Source: Vibrio sp. UCD-FRSSP16_30 (GTDB lineage: Bacteria; Pseudomonadota; Gammaproteobacteria; Enterobacterales; Vibrionaceae). Taken from it: a stretch of DNA of 64,000 nt. Both the position numbers and the translations under genes were made by a program. The stretch covers positions 124,001-188,000 of the forward strand of contig NZ_LZFW01000046.1 of NCBI RefSeq assembly GCF_001676025.1, in the 5' to 3' direction. Positions 43,940-53,656 of the stretch are shown here, one piece after another (positions within the stretch are counted from its first letter, which is position 1; the number at the start of each line of letters is the position of its first letter). The notes below the pieces were generated by a model. That model was not told the DNA's origin. It did not search any database and saw nothing but the letters and a program-made list of their open reading frames with translations.

Positions 43940-44938
43940 ATGTATAAAAAAACAGCAGTGGCTTTAGGCTTAATTTCTATCCTTTCTGGTTGTGCGAGCA
44001 ACGATGTAGCTATGTGTACGCCAGATACAAGAGTTGATATACCTACGGCAGATGTTCCCGTAAAATCAATCGAAGATAGAAAAATTATCGTACTACCAGT
44101 TGAGATGAATTTTAATAATATTGCAAGTCAGAAAATTACTGCATCTATGAGAACGAATTTAGAAGCTCAAGTACGAAAATCTGGCGCGCAAGTAATTGAT
44201 AGAAAGTTAGCAGACAAGTTAAAAAATGAAATTATATTAGCGGAGCAAAGCGGTCAATATAATACAAATGGCGTCCCTATAGCAGATGTAGCCGTATTGA
44301 CTGAAATTACTGCAAGTGATTTTAAATATGAGTTTATTGATAGACATGAAGCAACCAACATTTTCACTGGGGAAAAAACGATAGTGGCAGCAAAATGTCA
44401 CTACGAAATGGATATCAAAGCGATAGCAAAAGTGGTCAGCTTACCAGAGATGACACTGATCAAACAAATAGAATTAAAGGGTGATGAAAAAGGCAGTTCT
44501 GGTACGAAAACATCAAAATGTGACGTATCCGAACATTTATATAGCACTTATGCTAATAAAACCGCCGCTGAAGCTGTAAATATGAATATTGAGCTTAGAA
44601 ATCTCTTAGCTCCTACTGCCCCAGTGCTCGAACTTAGACAGTGTAATTCTGGAACAATGGCTAAAGTTGGTCTTGGTCAGAAGCACCACGTAAAAGGTAA
44701 TGCCGATATTCAATTCAGCCAATTAATGACTAACTCAGAAGGTGAAGTTGAAACTTTTGCAATAGGTGAAGGTTCTGTCAATATGAACCCTAATGCTATT
44801 ACGCCTAAATATTCATGGGTTATTGTTGATGATGAAGTCGCACTAAAATTAAAACGTGGTCACGCAGCCAAAGTAGTACATAGCAATAGTAGCTTCGATA
44901 TCATAAATGACCATGCAAATAATCTGTTAGGTTTTTAA
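43940..44938 (+). CDS. CsgG/LpoB-like lipoprotein
   Basis: Lipoprotein of 332 residues, lipobox ILSGC (Cys18 from ATG 43940). The segment 'RKIIVLPVEMNFNNIASQKI', then 'MRTNLEAQVRKSGAQVIDRK', 'LADKLKNEIILAEQSG' and 'ADVAVLTEITASDFKYEF' follows the CsgG/LpoB/TolB-N fold: a strand, a helix and the 'vidR..l..il.E' signature. CsgG forms a secretion pore in the outer membrane and LpoB activates PBP1b; which role applies cannot be told. The C-terminal third (from about 230) is unrecognised. GGAAG lies five bases before the ATG; ATG 43928 is an alternative. Confidence 0.7.
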   Translation: MYKKTAVALGLISILSGCASNDVAMCTPDTRVDIPTADVPVKSIEDRKIIVLPVEMNFNNIASQKITASMRTNLEAQVRKSGAQVIDRKLADKLKNEIILAEQSGQYNTNGVPIADVAVLTEITASDFKYEFIDRHEATNIFTGEKTIVAAKCHYEMDIKAIAKVVSLPEMTLIKQIELKGDEKGSSGTKTSKCDVSEHLYSTYANKTAAEAVNMNIELRNLLAPTAPVLELRQCNSGTMAKVGLGQKHHVKGNADIQFSQLMTNSEGEVETFAIGEGSVNMNPNAITPKYSWVIVDDEVALKLKRGHAAKVVHSNSSFDIINDHANNLLGF

Positions 44939-44969
44939 TTTTATTTATTAATTCTTACTGGAGTAAGAA

Positions 44970-45563
44970 ATGAAGCGTTTTATATTTATAATTTCAATTT
45001 TAGCATTAATAGGATGCCAATCAACGCAAACAATTGAAAAAGCTCAGTCTTATTCTACTTGTGTTTTTCCTGACTCACCAAGTACTGAAGCACCTTCTTG
45101 GATTTGCAATGTAATGCCCCAAGATCTTGCTATTGCAAGTACTGGTTATGCAAAGAAAAGTGCTGCAGGTATGAGTATCATGCGTAAAGTTGCAGTGAAT
45201 GATGCAAGAGTTGCATTAGCCTCTGAATTTCAAACAGATGTTAGTAATATGTTCAAGCAAGCAATTGAAAGTAACGTTATTACTACTGAGAAGTCGACTG
45301 AAGAACATGTTATTGAAAGGGTTGAGAGTGTGACTAAAAATGTGGTATCTCGATCTTTAAGTAACAGCCGAATTATTGTCAGCCAAGTTAGTCCTAGTGG
45401 AGGTTTATATCTATTAGTTGGAATGGACAATGCTGCGTATCAAGCTAACGTTAATAAAATTGTTGATACAGTAAACGAAGACTCTCAACTTTGGAATAAA
45501 TTTAATAATGAGAAAGCAACAGAAGAACTTTCTAACGCTTTAGAATCATTAAAAAATCTCTAA
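44970..45563 (+). CDS. LPP20-family lipoprotein, short
   Basis: Lipoprotein of 197 residues, lipobox ALIGC (Cys16). LPP20-like domain: 'APSWICNVMPQDLAIASTGY', then 'AGMSIMRKVAVNDARVALAS' and 'VSPSGGLYLLVGMD'. The flagellar lipoprotein FlgP of V. cholerae has the same fold and size. GGAG sits six bases before the ATG. It is separated from the CsgG-like gene by 31 bp and from the transglycosylase gene by 62 bp that include a hairpin. Confidence 0.8.
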   Translation: MKRFIFIISILALIGCQSTQTIEKAQSYSTCVFPDSPSTEAPSWICNVMPQDLAIASTGYAKKSAAGMSIMRKVAVNDARVALASEFQTDVSNMFKQAIESNVITTEKSTEEHVIERVESVTKNVVSRSLSNSRIIVSQVSPSGGLYLLVGMDNAAYQANVNKIVDTVNEDSQLWNKFNNEKATEELSNALESLKNL

Positions 45564-45574
45564 CAGTAAAATAA

Positions 45575-45600
45575 TGATGGGACGTTTTTACGTCTCATCA
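45575..45600 (+). promoter_or_regulatory. Hairpin between operon genes three and four
   Basis: Stem TGATGGGACGT / ACGTCTCATCA with a TTTT loop and no T run after it. It may stabilise the upstream lipoprotein mRNA or set lower expression of the transglycosylase; it is not a clear terminator. Confidence 0.6.
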
Positions 45601-45625
45601 CTTTCTAAGTAAAGGACTATTTAAA

Positions 45626-47149
45626 GTGAATAGATTTAAATCTAACCTTTTATTGTGGATAATTTCATCTGCAATATCTAACACTGCACTCGCAAACACA
45701 GACTCATTCTCAGAATTATCACGCTCCACTTCAAATTCAAATTCAAATAAATACTCAGAAGATAATAAACAAGAATTTTATAGATGGCTTGATATTTATT
45801 TTACTGAGTATGAAAACTGGCGAGATGAATACACTAAGAACTTAGATGAGCAAAGACTTAGCCTCATAGATACTTGGGGAGAAGCAGAAATATCCGACAA
45901 CCATAAGCACGTCGAATATGACGACATCAAATCCACCAGAAAAATTATTGATTATGAACATAATACTGCAACTATTTCGATAATTGTCGATAAGTCTACA
46001 GATATTAACAATCCTGATATATTAAAAGATAGCAATACGAAGCAAGAAATAAATGGTTATTCTATAGATTTAAATAAAGCCGTAATATCTGAATCACTCA
46101 TTAATTATTCCTTGATCAATGAAAACAAAGAAAAACAATTTATTATTACCCAAACAGAATTGCAAATGAATGAGTTAGATATTCAAACTGAAAGACTTCT
46201 ACGTGCAAACACTGGTGTCCCCGACTCTTTCATTCAAGAACGTGCATACAACAAAAAGAAATCATTACTAAGAAATGCGCATCAGCGTATTAGCCTTATT
46301 GTTAAAAAATATGATTCGATCAGAGATAAATTTTCAAATAATAATACCTTATCAAATGAGAACTCTTTAGTAATTGTAGATAAAGATAACACTGTATCAA
46401 AACCAGCAATCATTCCTAAAAAAATCGATGATAATAAAATTGACTCACTCGCAGAAAATAATACAAACATCATAGCAGTTTCATCTGCTCAAACTCTAAC
46501 TACAGAATCAGAAACCATAACTACACCTGAATTGAACGTAACAAAAAAACTAATTCCTGAGAAGAAGATTATCTCGTATACAGTTAACTTACCTCAGAAT
46601 AGCTTAAAAGATCGAGCTTTAACTTATTTACCATTGGCAATTGAAGAAAGTCAGCGCTGGGATATAAATACTCCACTGATAATGGCTATAATTCATAGTG
46701 AATCGGCATTTAGGCCTGATGCAAAATCTCACATTCCTGCATTTGGATTGATGCAAGTCGTTCCATCCAGTGCGGGACATGATGTAAATAAACATGTTCG
46801 AAACATTGATGCACCAATGAAGTCGAGTGATTTATACGTACCTCCTATTAATATAGAAACCGGTTCAGCATACTTAAATATTTTAAATACTAAGTACTTA
46901 AAATCAATTAAGAATGACAAGAGTAGATTGTACTGTGTGATCGCAGCTTACAATACTGGAGCAGGGAATGTAGCAAGAGCCTTTAATGAAAATCGATCTA
47001 CCAATATTAATAACGCATCTAAAATAATCAATTCAATGACCCCTGAAGAAGTTTACAATCATCTTTATAACAATCTACCATATGATGAAACAAAAAATTA
47101 TCTTAAGAAAGTTACTAGTAGAATTTCATTATATGAAGAAAATACATAA
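45626..47149 (+). CDS. MltC-like lytic murein transglycosylase with an inserted linker
   Basis: Periplasmic wall-cutting enzyme of 507 residues with a cleavable signal (ending NTALA) but no lipobox, unlike MltC. The N-terminal part ('FTEYENWRDEYTKNLDEQ', 'AEISDNHKHVEYDD', 'YEHNTATISIIVD') resembles DUF3393, the MltC N-terminal domain. A Ser/Thr/Asn-rich linker of about 80 residues follows, then a GH23 SLT domain with catalytic Glu359 in 'HSESAFRPDAKS', 'AFGLMQVVPSSAGHDV' and 'AYNTGAGNVARAF'. The start is GTG 45626 with AAAGGA upstream. AT-rich, as are its operon partners. Confidence 0.85.
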   Translation: MNRFKSNLLLWIISSAISNTALANTDSFSELSRSTSNSNSNKYSEDNKQEFYRWLDIYFTEYENWRDEYTKNLDEQRLSLIDTWGEAEISDNHKHVEYDDIKSTRKIIDYEHNTATISIIVDKSTDINNPDILKDSNTKQEINGYSIDLNKAVISESLINYSLINENKEKQFIITQTELQMNELDIQTERLLRANTGVPDSFIQERAYNKKKSLLRNAHQRISLIVKKYDSIRDKFSNNNTLSNENSLVIVDKDNTVSKPAIIPKKIDDNKIDSLAENNTNIIAVSSAQTLTTESETITTPELNVTKKLIPEKKIISYTVNLPQNSLKDRALTYLPLAIEESQRWDINTPLIMAIIHSESAFRPDAKSHIPAFGLMQVVPSSAGHDVNKHVRNIDAPMKSSDLYVPPINIETGSAYLNILNTKYLKSIKNDKSRLYCVIAAYNTGAGNVARAFNENRSTNINNASKIINSMTPEEVYNHLYNNLPYDETKNYLKKVTSRISLYEENT

Positions 47150-47194
47150 TAAAGTGAACCATTGTATTTGATTATGTATTAGGAGAATTTATAC

Positions 47195-47959
47195 ATGAAT
47201 AGTATCGCAAATAATAATCCACAAAAAAATTCTATAAAAGTTACGATGAAAAATAATTTTGCTAAACTCATTGCATTGGTTTCTATAATGGCAATAGCCT
47301 TGGGTGGGTTGAATGATACCATTGATGCATTAGAAAAAGTGAGAAATATTATTTTATCACAATTTACTGATATCCCTTCACAAGAAAGAATAAATAAAAT
47401 TTATATAAGATCTTCGTCAGATTTATTAGAAGATGTATACGGCCCTCCAATATACATTAAAAAAGGATTTGATAATAAAATAATCAAATATTACAAAGAT
47501 AACAATCATATAATATCATCTATTAGTGTTGATGGTGCTATTGCTGCATATTTGATTTTTCCAGAAGATGATTTTAATCCAAATACAGAAGAACATGCAG
47601 GAGGTAAAGATCTGTTAAATACGGTACTTTCCAATCAAGATTCCGTAAACCATATCCGAGTAAACACATCAAGAACTAATACTTACTATATTGAAGAAAA
47701 TCAATTTGGTGAATTTGGAAATCTTTACAATTCAATTTCTGGTTATAGTGGTTTTATATCGGAAACAAGTATGGAAAACAAACAGTTAATTGATGAGATA
47801 TCTGATGCTGAAATGTTTGGCAATAATACAAGTCAATTAACAAACAAACTAAGAAGCAGCCTTGTACCAAACTTCTTTGGATACAGCACCCTAAATATAG
47901 AGCTATTAGAAAGTGCTATTCTATCAAATACTGAATATAAGCTTCTTAATAATTTATAG
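47195..47959 (+). CDS. Membrane-anchored protein of unknown function, last gene of the operon
   Basis: 254-residue protein: polar N-terminal 25 residues, one membrane helix (FAKLIALVSIMAIALGGL), then a soluble domain. It has 'LEDVYGPPIYIKKGFDNKII' followed by beta-rich sequence and a C-terminal helix-rich part. I recall such proteins (ETEC_3214-like) beside MltC-like genes in other gamma-proteobacteria but cannot confirm it. AGGAGA precedes the ATG. It lies 46 bp after the transglycosylase gene and a terminator follows. Confidence 0.65.
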   Translation: MNSIANNNPQKNSIKVTMKNNFAKLIALVSIMAIALGGLNDTIDALEKVRNIILSQFTDIPSQERINKIYIRSSSDLLEDVYGPPIYIKKGFDNKIIKYYKDNNHIISSISVDGAIAAYLIFPEDDFNPNTEEHAGGKDLLNTVLSNQDSVNHIRVNTSRTNTYYIEENQFGEFGNLYNSISGYSGFISETSMENKQLIDEISDAEMFGNNTSQLTNKLRSSLVPNFFGYSTLNIELLESAILSNTEYKLLNNL

Positions 47960-47983
47960 TGCTACGTTAAATAAGATTTAACT

Positions 47984-48022
47984 AAGAAGAGTAAAGTATA
48001 CAGAAACCTTACTCTTCTTTTA
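47984..48022 (+). terminator. Terminator of the 42.9-48 kb operon
   Basis: Stem AAGAAGAGTAA / TTACTCTTCTT with a 14-base loop and a following T run, 24 bp after the last stop codon; it also lies beyond the convergent MFS gene. Confidence 0.8.
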
Positions 48023-48055
48023 ATATAAACAGATAATATTAAGGCTAGCCCCTAT

Positions 48056-49234
48056 TTAATTCCAGTTTAATATCCTAACTTCATTACCTTCCGTTGGGTT
48101 TTTCGGAATATTCAACGATAGAACCAGAGACACACCCGCCATAACAGCGCCAATCACAAAGACTAAAGAAGGTGATGTTAGCCATATAATGCCAAAGGTT
48201 ACTGGGATAATGACTGCGGCAATATGGTTAATGGTAAAGCTCACACCGGCAGTAGATGCCATATCGGCAGGATCGGCAATTTTCTGGAAATAGGTTTTGA
48301 TGGCTAACGCCAACGCAAAGAACAAGTGATCAACAACGTATAACGCAGCTGCGTAATGAGGCGTGCTTACTAGCGCATAGCCAATAAAGACGCAAATTAA
48401 TCCACAGTATTCAAACATCATTGAACGACGTTCACCAATCTTACCAATCAATCGGCCAATCTTCTTGGCAAACAAAAAATTAAACGCATAGTTAATCAAA
48501 AATAATAGTGCGATGTCTGGAGCAGAATAACCAAATTTTTCAACCATTAGAAAGCCCGCAAATACGGTAAAGATCTGACGGCGCGCACCACTCATAAAGG
48601 TTAACGCGTAGTAGAGCCAATAACGCTTTCTTAGTATGAGTTTTTTGCTTTGTACGGTATCGGTTTTAAATTGAGGGAAACAAAATGCAATCACAGCCAC
48701 CAGCAAAATGGTTGTACCACCGGTAATGGCGTACACAATCGCATAATCCAGCTTAAGAACCTGCAACATTACCCACAATCCGCCGTAGGTAATTAGCGAG
48801 GCTAATGCCCCAACCGAGATTAACTTACCGAGCATTTCTGGTGCTTCTGCTTTAGATAACCACTGCAAAGAGAGTGACTGTTTTAAGGTTTCAAAATAAT
48901 GAAACCCCGTAGACATTAATAACGTGGTCAGCAATAACCCAGTTAAGCTTGGGAAAAAGCCCGTTAAGAAGGTACCCAAACCAAGCAGTACCAAAGACAG
49001 CAACATAAATCGTTGTTCTTTAATGAACAAAAGCACAAACACGACTGTGAACGCTAAAAATCCGGGGATTTCGCGCACACTTTGTAAAAGGCCGATATCA
49101 GCACCATTAAAGTTTGCTTTTTCAATCACAAAGTTATTCAACAATGCCATCCAACTAGAAAAAGCCACAGGTACAACAATCGAAATTAACATTAAAAAGT
49201 TTTGTGGTGTTTGCCACGATTTAGGTTGCTTCAC
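48056..49234 (-). CDS. MFS transporter
   Basis: Inner-membrane permease of 392 residues with about twelve helices in two halves. The first half ends 'SLSLQWLSKAEAPEMLGKLI' and the second opens 'LLFLINYAFNFLFAKKIGRL', with a basic cytoplasmic loop between (KKLILRKRYWLYYALT). No substrate-specific motif recognised. Its GTG start overlaps the stop of the K+ efflux gene (GTGA at 49231-49234), so translation is coupled and the protein is made with the Kef system. Convergent with the lipoprotein operon. Confidence 0.82.
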   Translation of the reverse strand: MKQPKSWQTPQNFLMLISIVVPVAFSSWMALLNNFVIEKANFNGADIGLLQSVREIPGFLAFTVVFVLLFIKEQRFMLLSLVLLGLGTFLTGFFPSLTGLLLTTLLMSTGFHYFETLKQSLSLQWLSKAEAPEMLGKLISVGALASLITYGGLWVMLQVLKLDYAIVYAITGGTTILLVAVIAFCFPQFKTDTVQSKKLILRKRYWLYYALTFMSGARRQIFTVFAGFLMVEKFGYSAPDIALLFLINYAFNFLFAKKIGRLIGKIGERRSMMFEYCGLICVFIGYALVSTPHYAAALYVVDHLFFALALAIKTYFQKIADPADMASTAGVSFTINHIAAVIIPVTFGIIWLTSPSLVFVIGAVMAGVSLVLSLNIPKNPTEGNEVRILNWN

Positions 49235-51159
49235 TCAAGCTCATCCTCAAATTTGTCTGCATAGCCCTTTGGTGGTGGAGTCCACCCTCGTTCAGAACGC
49301 GAATTATGGTCATGACGTTCAGAAACCATGGCATCACGGATCTTATCTTCCAGCTCGATAAACAACTTTATAAAGTTGTTATCATGTCGTTCGCTGTCAG
49401 AGTCATCCAACCAAGCATTATACAGACTGTCCGAACTCTGCTTTTCTACCGCAATATAAGAATGACGTTGTTGTTCTATTTGAAATGGATGAAAATTCAT
49501 ACAACGAAGTGCAACGGTTCCCACCTCTAAAGCGGAATGAAATGTTTCACTTTCAATATGATGCGCGCCCGCCTGACGTAACTGATAGGTATGCCCACGA
49601 TCAAAGGCGCGCGCAATCACTTTAACCTGTGGGTAGGTATGCCTGACGTATTTAACAAGCTCTAATGACGCTTCTTGGTTATCAATGGCCACAATTAACG
49701 CTTTGGCTTTTTCAATGCCTGCGGTATGCAATAAATCCGGTTTAGTGGCATCGCCAAAATATGTTTTTATGCCAACTTTACGCAGGTTTGAAACCTGAGT
49801 TGCTTGGTGATCAAGCACGACCGTTTCAACGCCATTATTCACCAATAAACGATTCACAATCTGACCAAATCGACCAACGCCTGCAATGATGACTTTGCCT
49901 TGCTGATCAATGACATCCTCAGTTTCCCCTTCGTTACTGCGCTTTTCATATTTGGGCACAATCACTTTGTCATAAACAATAAATAGCCCTGGAGTTAAGA
50001 ACATAGACAGCGCCACCACTAAAGACAGCACTGTGGCAATATCGCTGGGTATGACGTTGTTTTGCACTGTAAAGCCAAGCAATACAAAACCAAACTCCCC
50101 CGCCTGAGCCAAGCTAAGCGCGAATAACCAACGGTTTACTCCTTTAATTTTGAACACAACCGCTAAGCACCACAGCACCAAGCCTTTTAACAACATCAAA
50201 CAAAGAGTTAAGCCAAAGATCAAAGCAAAATCACTCGCTAACACATGCATATTAATGCCAGCACCTACCGTGATAAAAAACAGTCCCAACAACAGCCCTT
50301 TAAAAGGTTCGATATTGGACTCAAGCTCATGCCTAAATTCACTGTTTGCCAGTACCACACCGGCTAAGAAAGTACCTAACGCAGGGGAAAGCCCGACCAT
50401 TCCCATGAGCGCGGCGATCCCGATGACTAACATCAGCGCCGTTGCCGTGAAGATCTCTCTAAGACCTGACGCTGCCACAAACTTAAATAAAGGACGACTG
50501 GCAAAATGCCCACCGACTACCACCAGTGCAATCGATGCGGTAATCACTAGCGCATAAGCCCAGCTAGGCAGTCCTGCCACTAAGCTCAATTGAGGGTGAT
50601 GCTGCGCCCCTTCTGCGACATGAGATTGGGCAAACTCAATCAGTTCTGGCAATGCCAGTAACGGTATGAACGCCAACATAGGAATGACCGCGATATCTTG
50701 GAAAAGTAACACTGAGAATGCATTCTTTCCCCCTTCGGTGCGGCTCAGCCCTTTTTCATTAAAGGTCTGCAATACAATCGCCGTTGAAGAGAGCGAAAAA
50801 ACAAGCCCGATAGCTAACGCAATTTGCCACTGCAAATCTAATATAAGCGTAAGTCCCATCACTAGGCCTGCAGTGCCGAGCACTTGAAATCCGCCCAGCC
50901 CCATCAAACGGTTTCGCATGCTCCAGAGCATTTTAGGCTCTAGCTCTAAGCCCACCAGAAACAGCATCATCACAACACCAAACTCTGCAAAGTGTTGTAT
51001 GGTTTCGGTCTCTTCTCCCACCAGCCCTGCTATAGGGCCAATCACTACGCCGGCAATCAAGTATCCCAGCACCGAGCCAAGGCCTAAACGCTTGGCGATA
51101 GGCACTGCAATTACCGCAGCGGCGAGATAAATAAAGGCTTGTAAGAAATAATCGGTCAT
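49231..51159 (-). CDS. KefB/KefC-type potassium-proton antiporter
   Basis: Monovalent cation:proton antiporter-2 family. The N-terminal membrane domain (about 1-385) has some twelve helices with 'AFSVLLFQDIAVIPMLAFIP' and 'MVGLSPALGTFLAGVVLANS'. A cytoplasmic RCK/TrkA-N domain follows, with 'KVIIAGVGRFGQIVNRLLV' as nucleotide-binding GxGxxG, ending in a charged tail. Length 642 against 601-620 in E. coli KefB/KefC. In E. coli these are gated by glutathione adducts and protect against electrophiles. ATG 51159 overlaps the stop of the ancillary gene (TGATG), as for kefFC/kefGB. Confidence 0.92.
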   Translation of the reverse strand: MTDYFLQAFIYLAAAVIAVPIAKRLGLGSVLGYLIAGVVIGPIAGLVGEETETIQHFAEFGVVMMLFLVGLELEPKMLWSMRNRLMGLGGFQVLGTAGLVMGLTLILDLQWQIALAIGLVFSLSSTAIVLQTFNEKGLSRTEGGKNAFSVLLFQDIAVIPMLAFIPLLALPELIEFAQSHVAEGAQHHPQLSLVAGLPSWAYALVITASIALVVVGGHFASRPLFKFVAASGLREIFTATALMLVIGIAALMGMVGLSPALGTFLAGVVLANSEFRHELESNIEPFKGLLLGLFFITVGAGINMHVLASDFALIFGLTLCLMLLKGLVLWCLAVVFKIKGVNRWLFALSLAQAGEFGFVLLGFTVQNNVIPSDIATVLSLVVALSMFLTPGLFIVYDKVIVPKYEKRSNEGETEDVIDQQGKVIIAGVGRFGQIVNRLLVNNGVETVVLDHQATQVSNLRKVGIKTYFGDATKPDLLHTAGIEKAKALIVAIDNQEASLELVKYVRHTYPQVKVIARAFDRGHTYQLRQAGAHHIESETFHSALEVGTVALRCMNFHPFQIEQQRHSYIAVEKQSSDSLYNAWLDDSDSERHDNNFIKLFIELEDKIRDAMVSERHDHNSRSERGWTPPPKGYADKFEDELE

Positions 51160-51809
51160 CACTTAACTCCTTTGATCACGGTCTCTAAATGACCGCTTAA
51201 TTGAGGTAATGCTTGAGCCTGTTCAATATCCAATCGCCCCGCTACTGCAGCTTCCAATAACGCTGTCCAATCTCGGATGTGCTTGCGAATGCGATCTTCC
51301 TCAACCGCAGTACGTGAACCAAACAATACAAAAGGCGCGCAATAGGTCATCCCAGTTAACGAGGCGGTTTGTTCAATGGGATGCAACAACTGCCTGATAG
51401 TAAAATGGTTATAGCCATCGCTTTGATAAGCATCTTCTCTGCCGCCAGCAGTTATGGCGCAGAAGAGCGTCTTACCCTGTAAAGCATCACCGTTAGGGCC
51501 GTAAGCAAACCCGTATTCAAGAACCAAATCTTGCCATTCCTTTAAAATGGAAGGCGTGGAGTACCAATACAGGGGAAACTGAAAAATAATGATGTCATGT
51601 TCGGCAAGCCTTTGTTGTTCTCGTTCAATATCAATATTGTATTTTGGGTATTCTCGATAGAGATCGACGCAAGTCACCCCAGCAACTGAAGTGGCAGATT
51701 TGAATAATTCAACATTTACCTCTGAGCGCGCTTGAGATGGGTGGGCAAATAATAGCAACACCTTGGTATGGGATTGAGAAACGAAGTGGCTACTGATTTG
51801 TTCCGTCAT
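51159..51809 (-). CDS. KefF/KefG-type ancillary NAD(P)H oxidoreductase
   Basis: Flavodoxin-fold quinone reductase-like protein of 216 residues: 'KVLLLFAHPSQARSEVNVEL', 'DIIIFQFPLYWYSTPSILKE', 'WQDLVLEYGFAYG', and 'LFCAITAGGREDAY'. Such subunits bind Kef antiporters and are needed for full activity. AAGGA precedes the ATG. First gene of a kefG-kefB-MFS operon with overlapping reading frames throughout. Confidence 0.92.
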   Translation of the reverse strand: MTEQISSHFVSQSHTKVLLLFAHPSQARSEVNVELFKSATSVAGVTCVDLYREYPKYNIDIEREQQRLAEHDIIIFQFPLYWYSTPSILKEWQDLVLEYGFAYGPNGDALQGKTLFCAITAGGREDAYQSDGYNHFTIRQLLHPIEQTASLTGMTYCAPFVLFGSRTAVEEDRIRKHIRDWTALLEAAVAGRLDIEQAQALPQLSGHLETVIKGVK

Positions 51810-52102
51810 GTGATTCCTTGCCCTTTAGGCTGGTTAAAATTAATCAAAGAAGAATGCTTAAACAAGTTTAGGCTAGAGAACAAATAACCTCACACTGGCA
51901 ACCAAGCAAACACTAAAAAGTAACCAAGTTATTTCATTTGCCTAGCGAAAGGGTGATCCAACTCAAGCTATTGTTTTCATTTCAGGTTTAGGCTAAGTAG
52001 CAATTGTTGTTTTTGTTACTGAATTTTACCTAAGCGTTACAAATGTAGAGCTAAGCAACAAATACGACGCCATAAATGATGTATGTTCTGCAAGGAGTCG
52101 CA

Positions 52103-53566
52103 GTGAAGTCTTATTTGTCTAACTTTTATCGGACATGGGTGTCTAAGTTAACCTTAATACTCATTTCAGTGTCCCTATCACCTTTTGCCTATTCATCCAC
52201 CAGCATCAACGCGCCCGATTTAACCCAATCTGGCGTTGGTTATTTAGCGCTATTTATCTTTGCGGCCGCTTATTGCTTAGTGATGGGCGAAGAAGTACTC
52301 AAACTCAGAAAATCCAAACCCGTACTGCTCGCCGCCGGTCTGATTTGGATACTGATTGGTTTCACTTTTCAACGCTTAGGTGAAATTGACGTCGCAAAAG
52401 CGGCCCTTGACCATAACTTATTGGAATATTCAGAGTTATTACTATTTTTACTGGTCGCTATGACTTACATCAGCGCCATGGAAGAGAGGCGACTGTTTGA
52501 TGCCTTGCAAGCGTGGATGGTAGGTAAAGGTTTTAACTTACGCTCATTGTTTTGGATAACCGGGATTCTCTCTTTCTTTATCTCGCCGATTGCCGATAAC
52601 CTGACGACCGCGCTATTAATGTGCGCGGTGGTAATGAAGGTGGGCGGCTCTAACTACAAGTTTATTAACATTGCCTGCGTCAACATCGTCGTTGCCGCAA
52701 ATGCTGGAGGGGCATTTAGCCCCTTTGGTGATATTACCACCCTGATGGTATGGCAAGCAGGCCACGTCCACTTTAGAGAGTTCTTGACCCTATTTACCCC
52801 AAGTGTCGTCAACTACATTGTGCCTGCGGTCATCATGTCTTTCTTTGTACCTAAAACCCAGCCTGATACCGTGCATGAACATGTTGAGCTAAAACGGGGC
52901 GCACGCCGCATTGTGGCGCTGTTTATATTAACCATCGCCACCGCCGTTGCATTCCACGGTTTACTGCATTTCCCACCGGTTATCGGCATGATGATGGGCT
53001 TAGCTTACCTACAGTTTTTTGGATTTTACCTACGCAAAACACTGCCAAGTTCACTGGCAAAAAAACGTGCCCTTGCTGAGGCGCATCAAGATAAAGCCGC
53101 ACTGCAACGTTTGGGGTCAGTGGTACCGTTTGATGTATTTAGACGTGTATCGCACGCCGAGTGGGACACCCTTCTTTTCTTCTATGGCGTGGTGATGTGT
53201 GTGGGCGGACTGAGCTTGCTCGGTTATCTAGGTTTGGTGTCTGAAATTATGTACAGCCAATGGGATCCTATCTGGGCCAATGTCATGGTGGGCGTGCTGT
53301 CTGCGATTGTTGATAACATTCCGGTGATGTTTGCCATTTTAACCATGCAACCTGAACTTTCTATGGGCAACTGGCTATTAGTCACTCTCACCGCAGGCGT
53401 CGGAGGCAGTTTATTGTCCATCGGGTCTGCCGCAGGTGTGGCTTTGATGGGCGCCGCTCACGGTAAGTACACCTTCTTTGGTCACTTAAAATGGATGCCC
53501 ATTATTGCGCTAGGGTACGCTGCCAGTATTGTGACGCACTTATGGATAAACGCTCATCTATTTTGA
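52103..53566 (+). CDS. nhaD: Na+/H+ antiporter NhaD
   Basis: Inner-membrane antiporter of 487 residues first described in Vibrio, active at alkaline pH. About twelve helices after a cleavable-type N-terminus (SVSLSPFAYSS). Recognised by 'ISPIADNLTTALLMCAVVMK', 'ANAGGAFSPFGDITTLMVWQ' and 'SAIVDNIPVMFAILTM', the ion-transporter family signatures. The start is GTG 52103, five bases after AAGGAG; an in-frame ATG at 52076 has no such site. It faces away from the kef operon. A hairpin AGCGGGTAA/TTACCCGCT with a large loop lies after it near 53595-53630. Confidence 0.93.
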   Translation: MKSYLSNFYRTWVSKLTLILISVSLSPFAYSSTSINAPDLTQSGVGYLALFIFAAAYCLVMGEEVLKLRKSKPVLLAAGLIWILIGFTFQRLGEIDVAKAALDHNLLEYSELLLFLLVAMTYISAMEERRLFDALQAWMVGKGFNLRSLFWITGILSFFISPIADNLTTALLMCAVVMKVGGSNYKFINIACVNIVVAANAGGAFSPFGDITTLMVWQAGHVHFREFLTLFTPSVVNYIVPAVIMSFFVPKTQPDTVHEHVELKRGARRIVALFILTIATAVAFHGLLHFPPVIGMMMGLAYLQFFGFYLRKTLPSSLAKKRALAEAHQDKAALQRLGSVVPFDVFRRVSHAEWDTLLFFYGVVMCVGGLSLLGYLGLVSEIMYSQWDPIWANVMVGVLSAIVDNIPVMFAILTMQPELSMGNWLLVTLTAGVGGSLLSIGSAAGVALMGAAHGKYTFFGHLKWMPIIALGYAASIVTHLWINAHLF

Positions 53567-53656
53567 TATCGGACGCTAAATTGATCTAAACCTATAGCGG
53601 GTAATCGGCAAAATGTGTAACTTACCCGCTTCATGAATAGATTAAGAAGTAATTCA

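Noticed and set aside
50150..50557. 135-codon frame opposite the Kef antiporter gene
   Set aside because: It is antisense to a well-supported coding region and its composition is the complement of hydrophobic codons.
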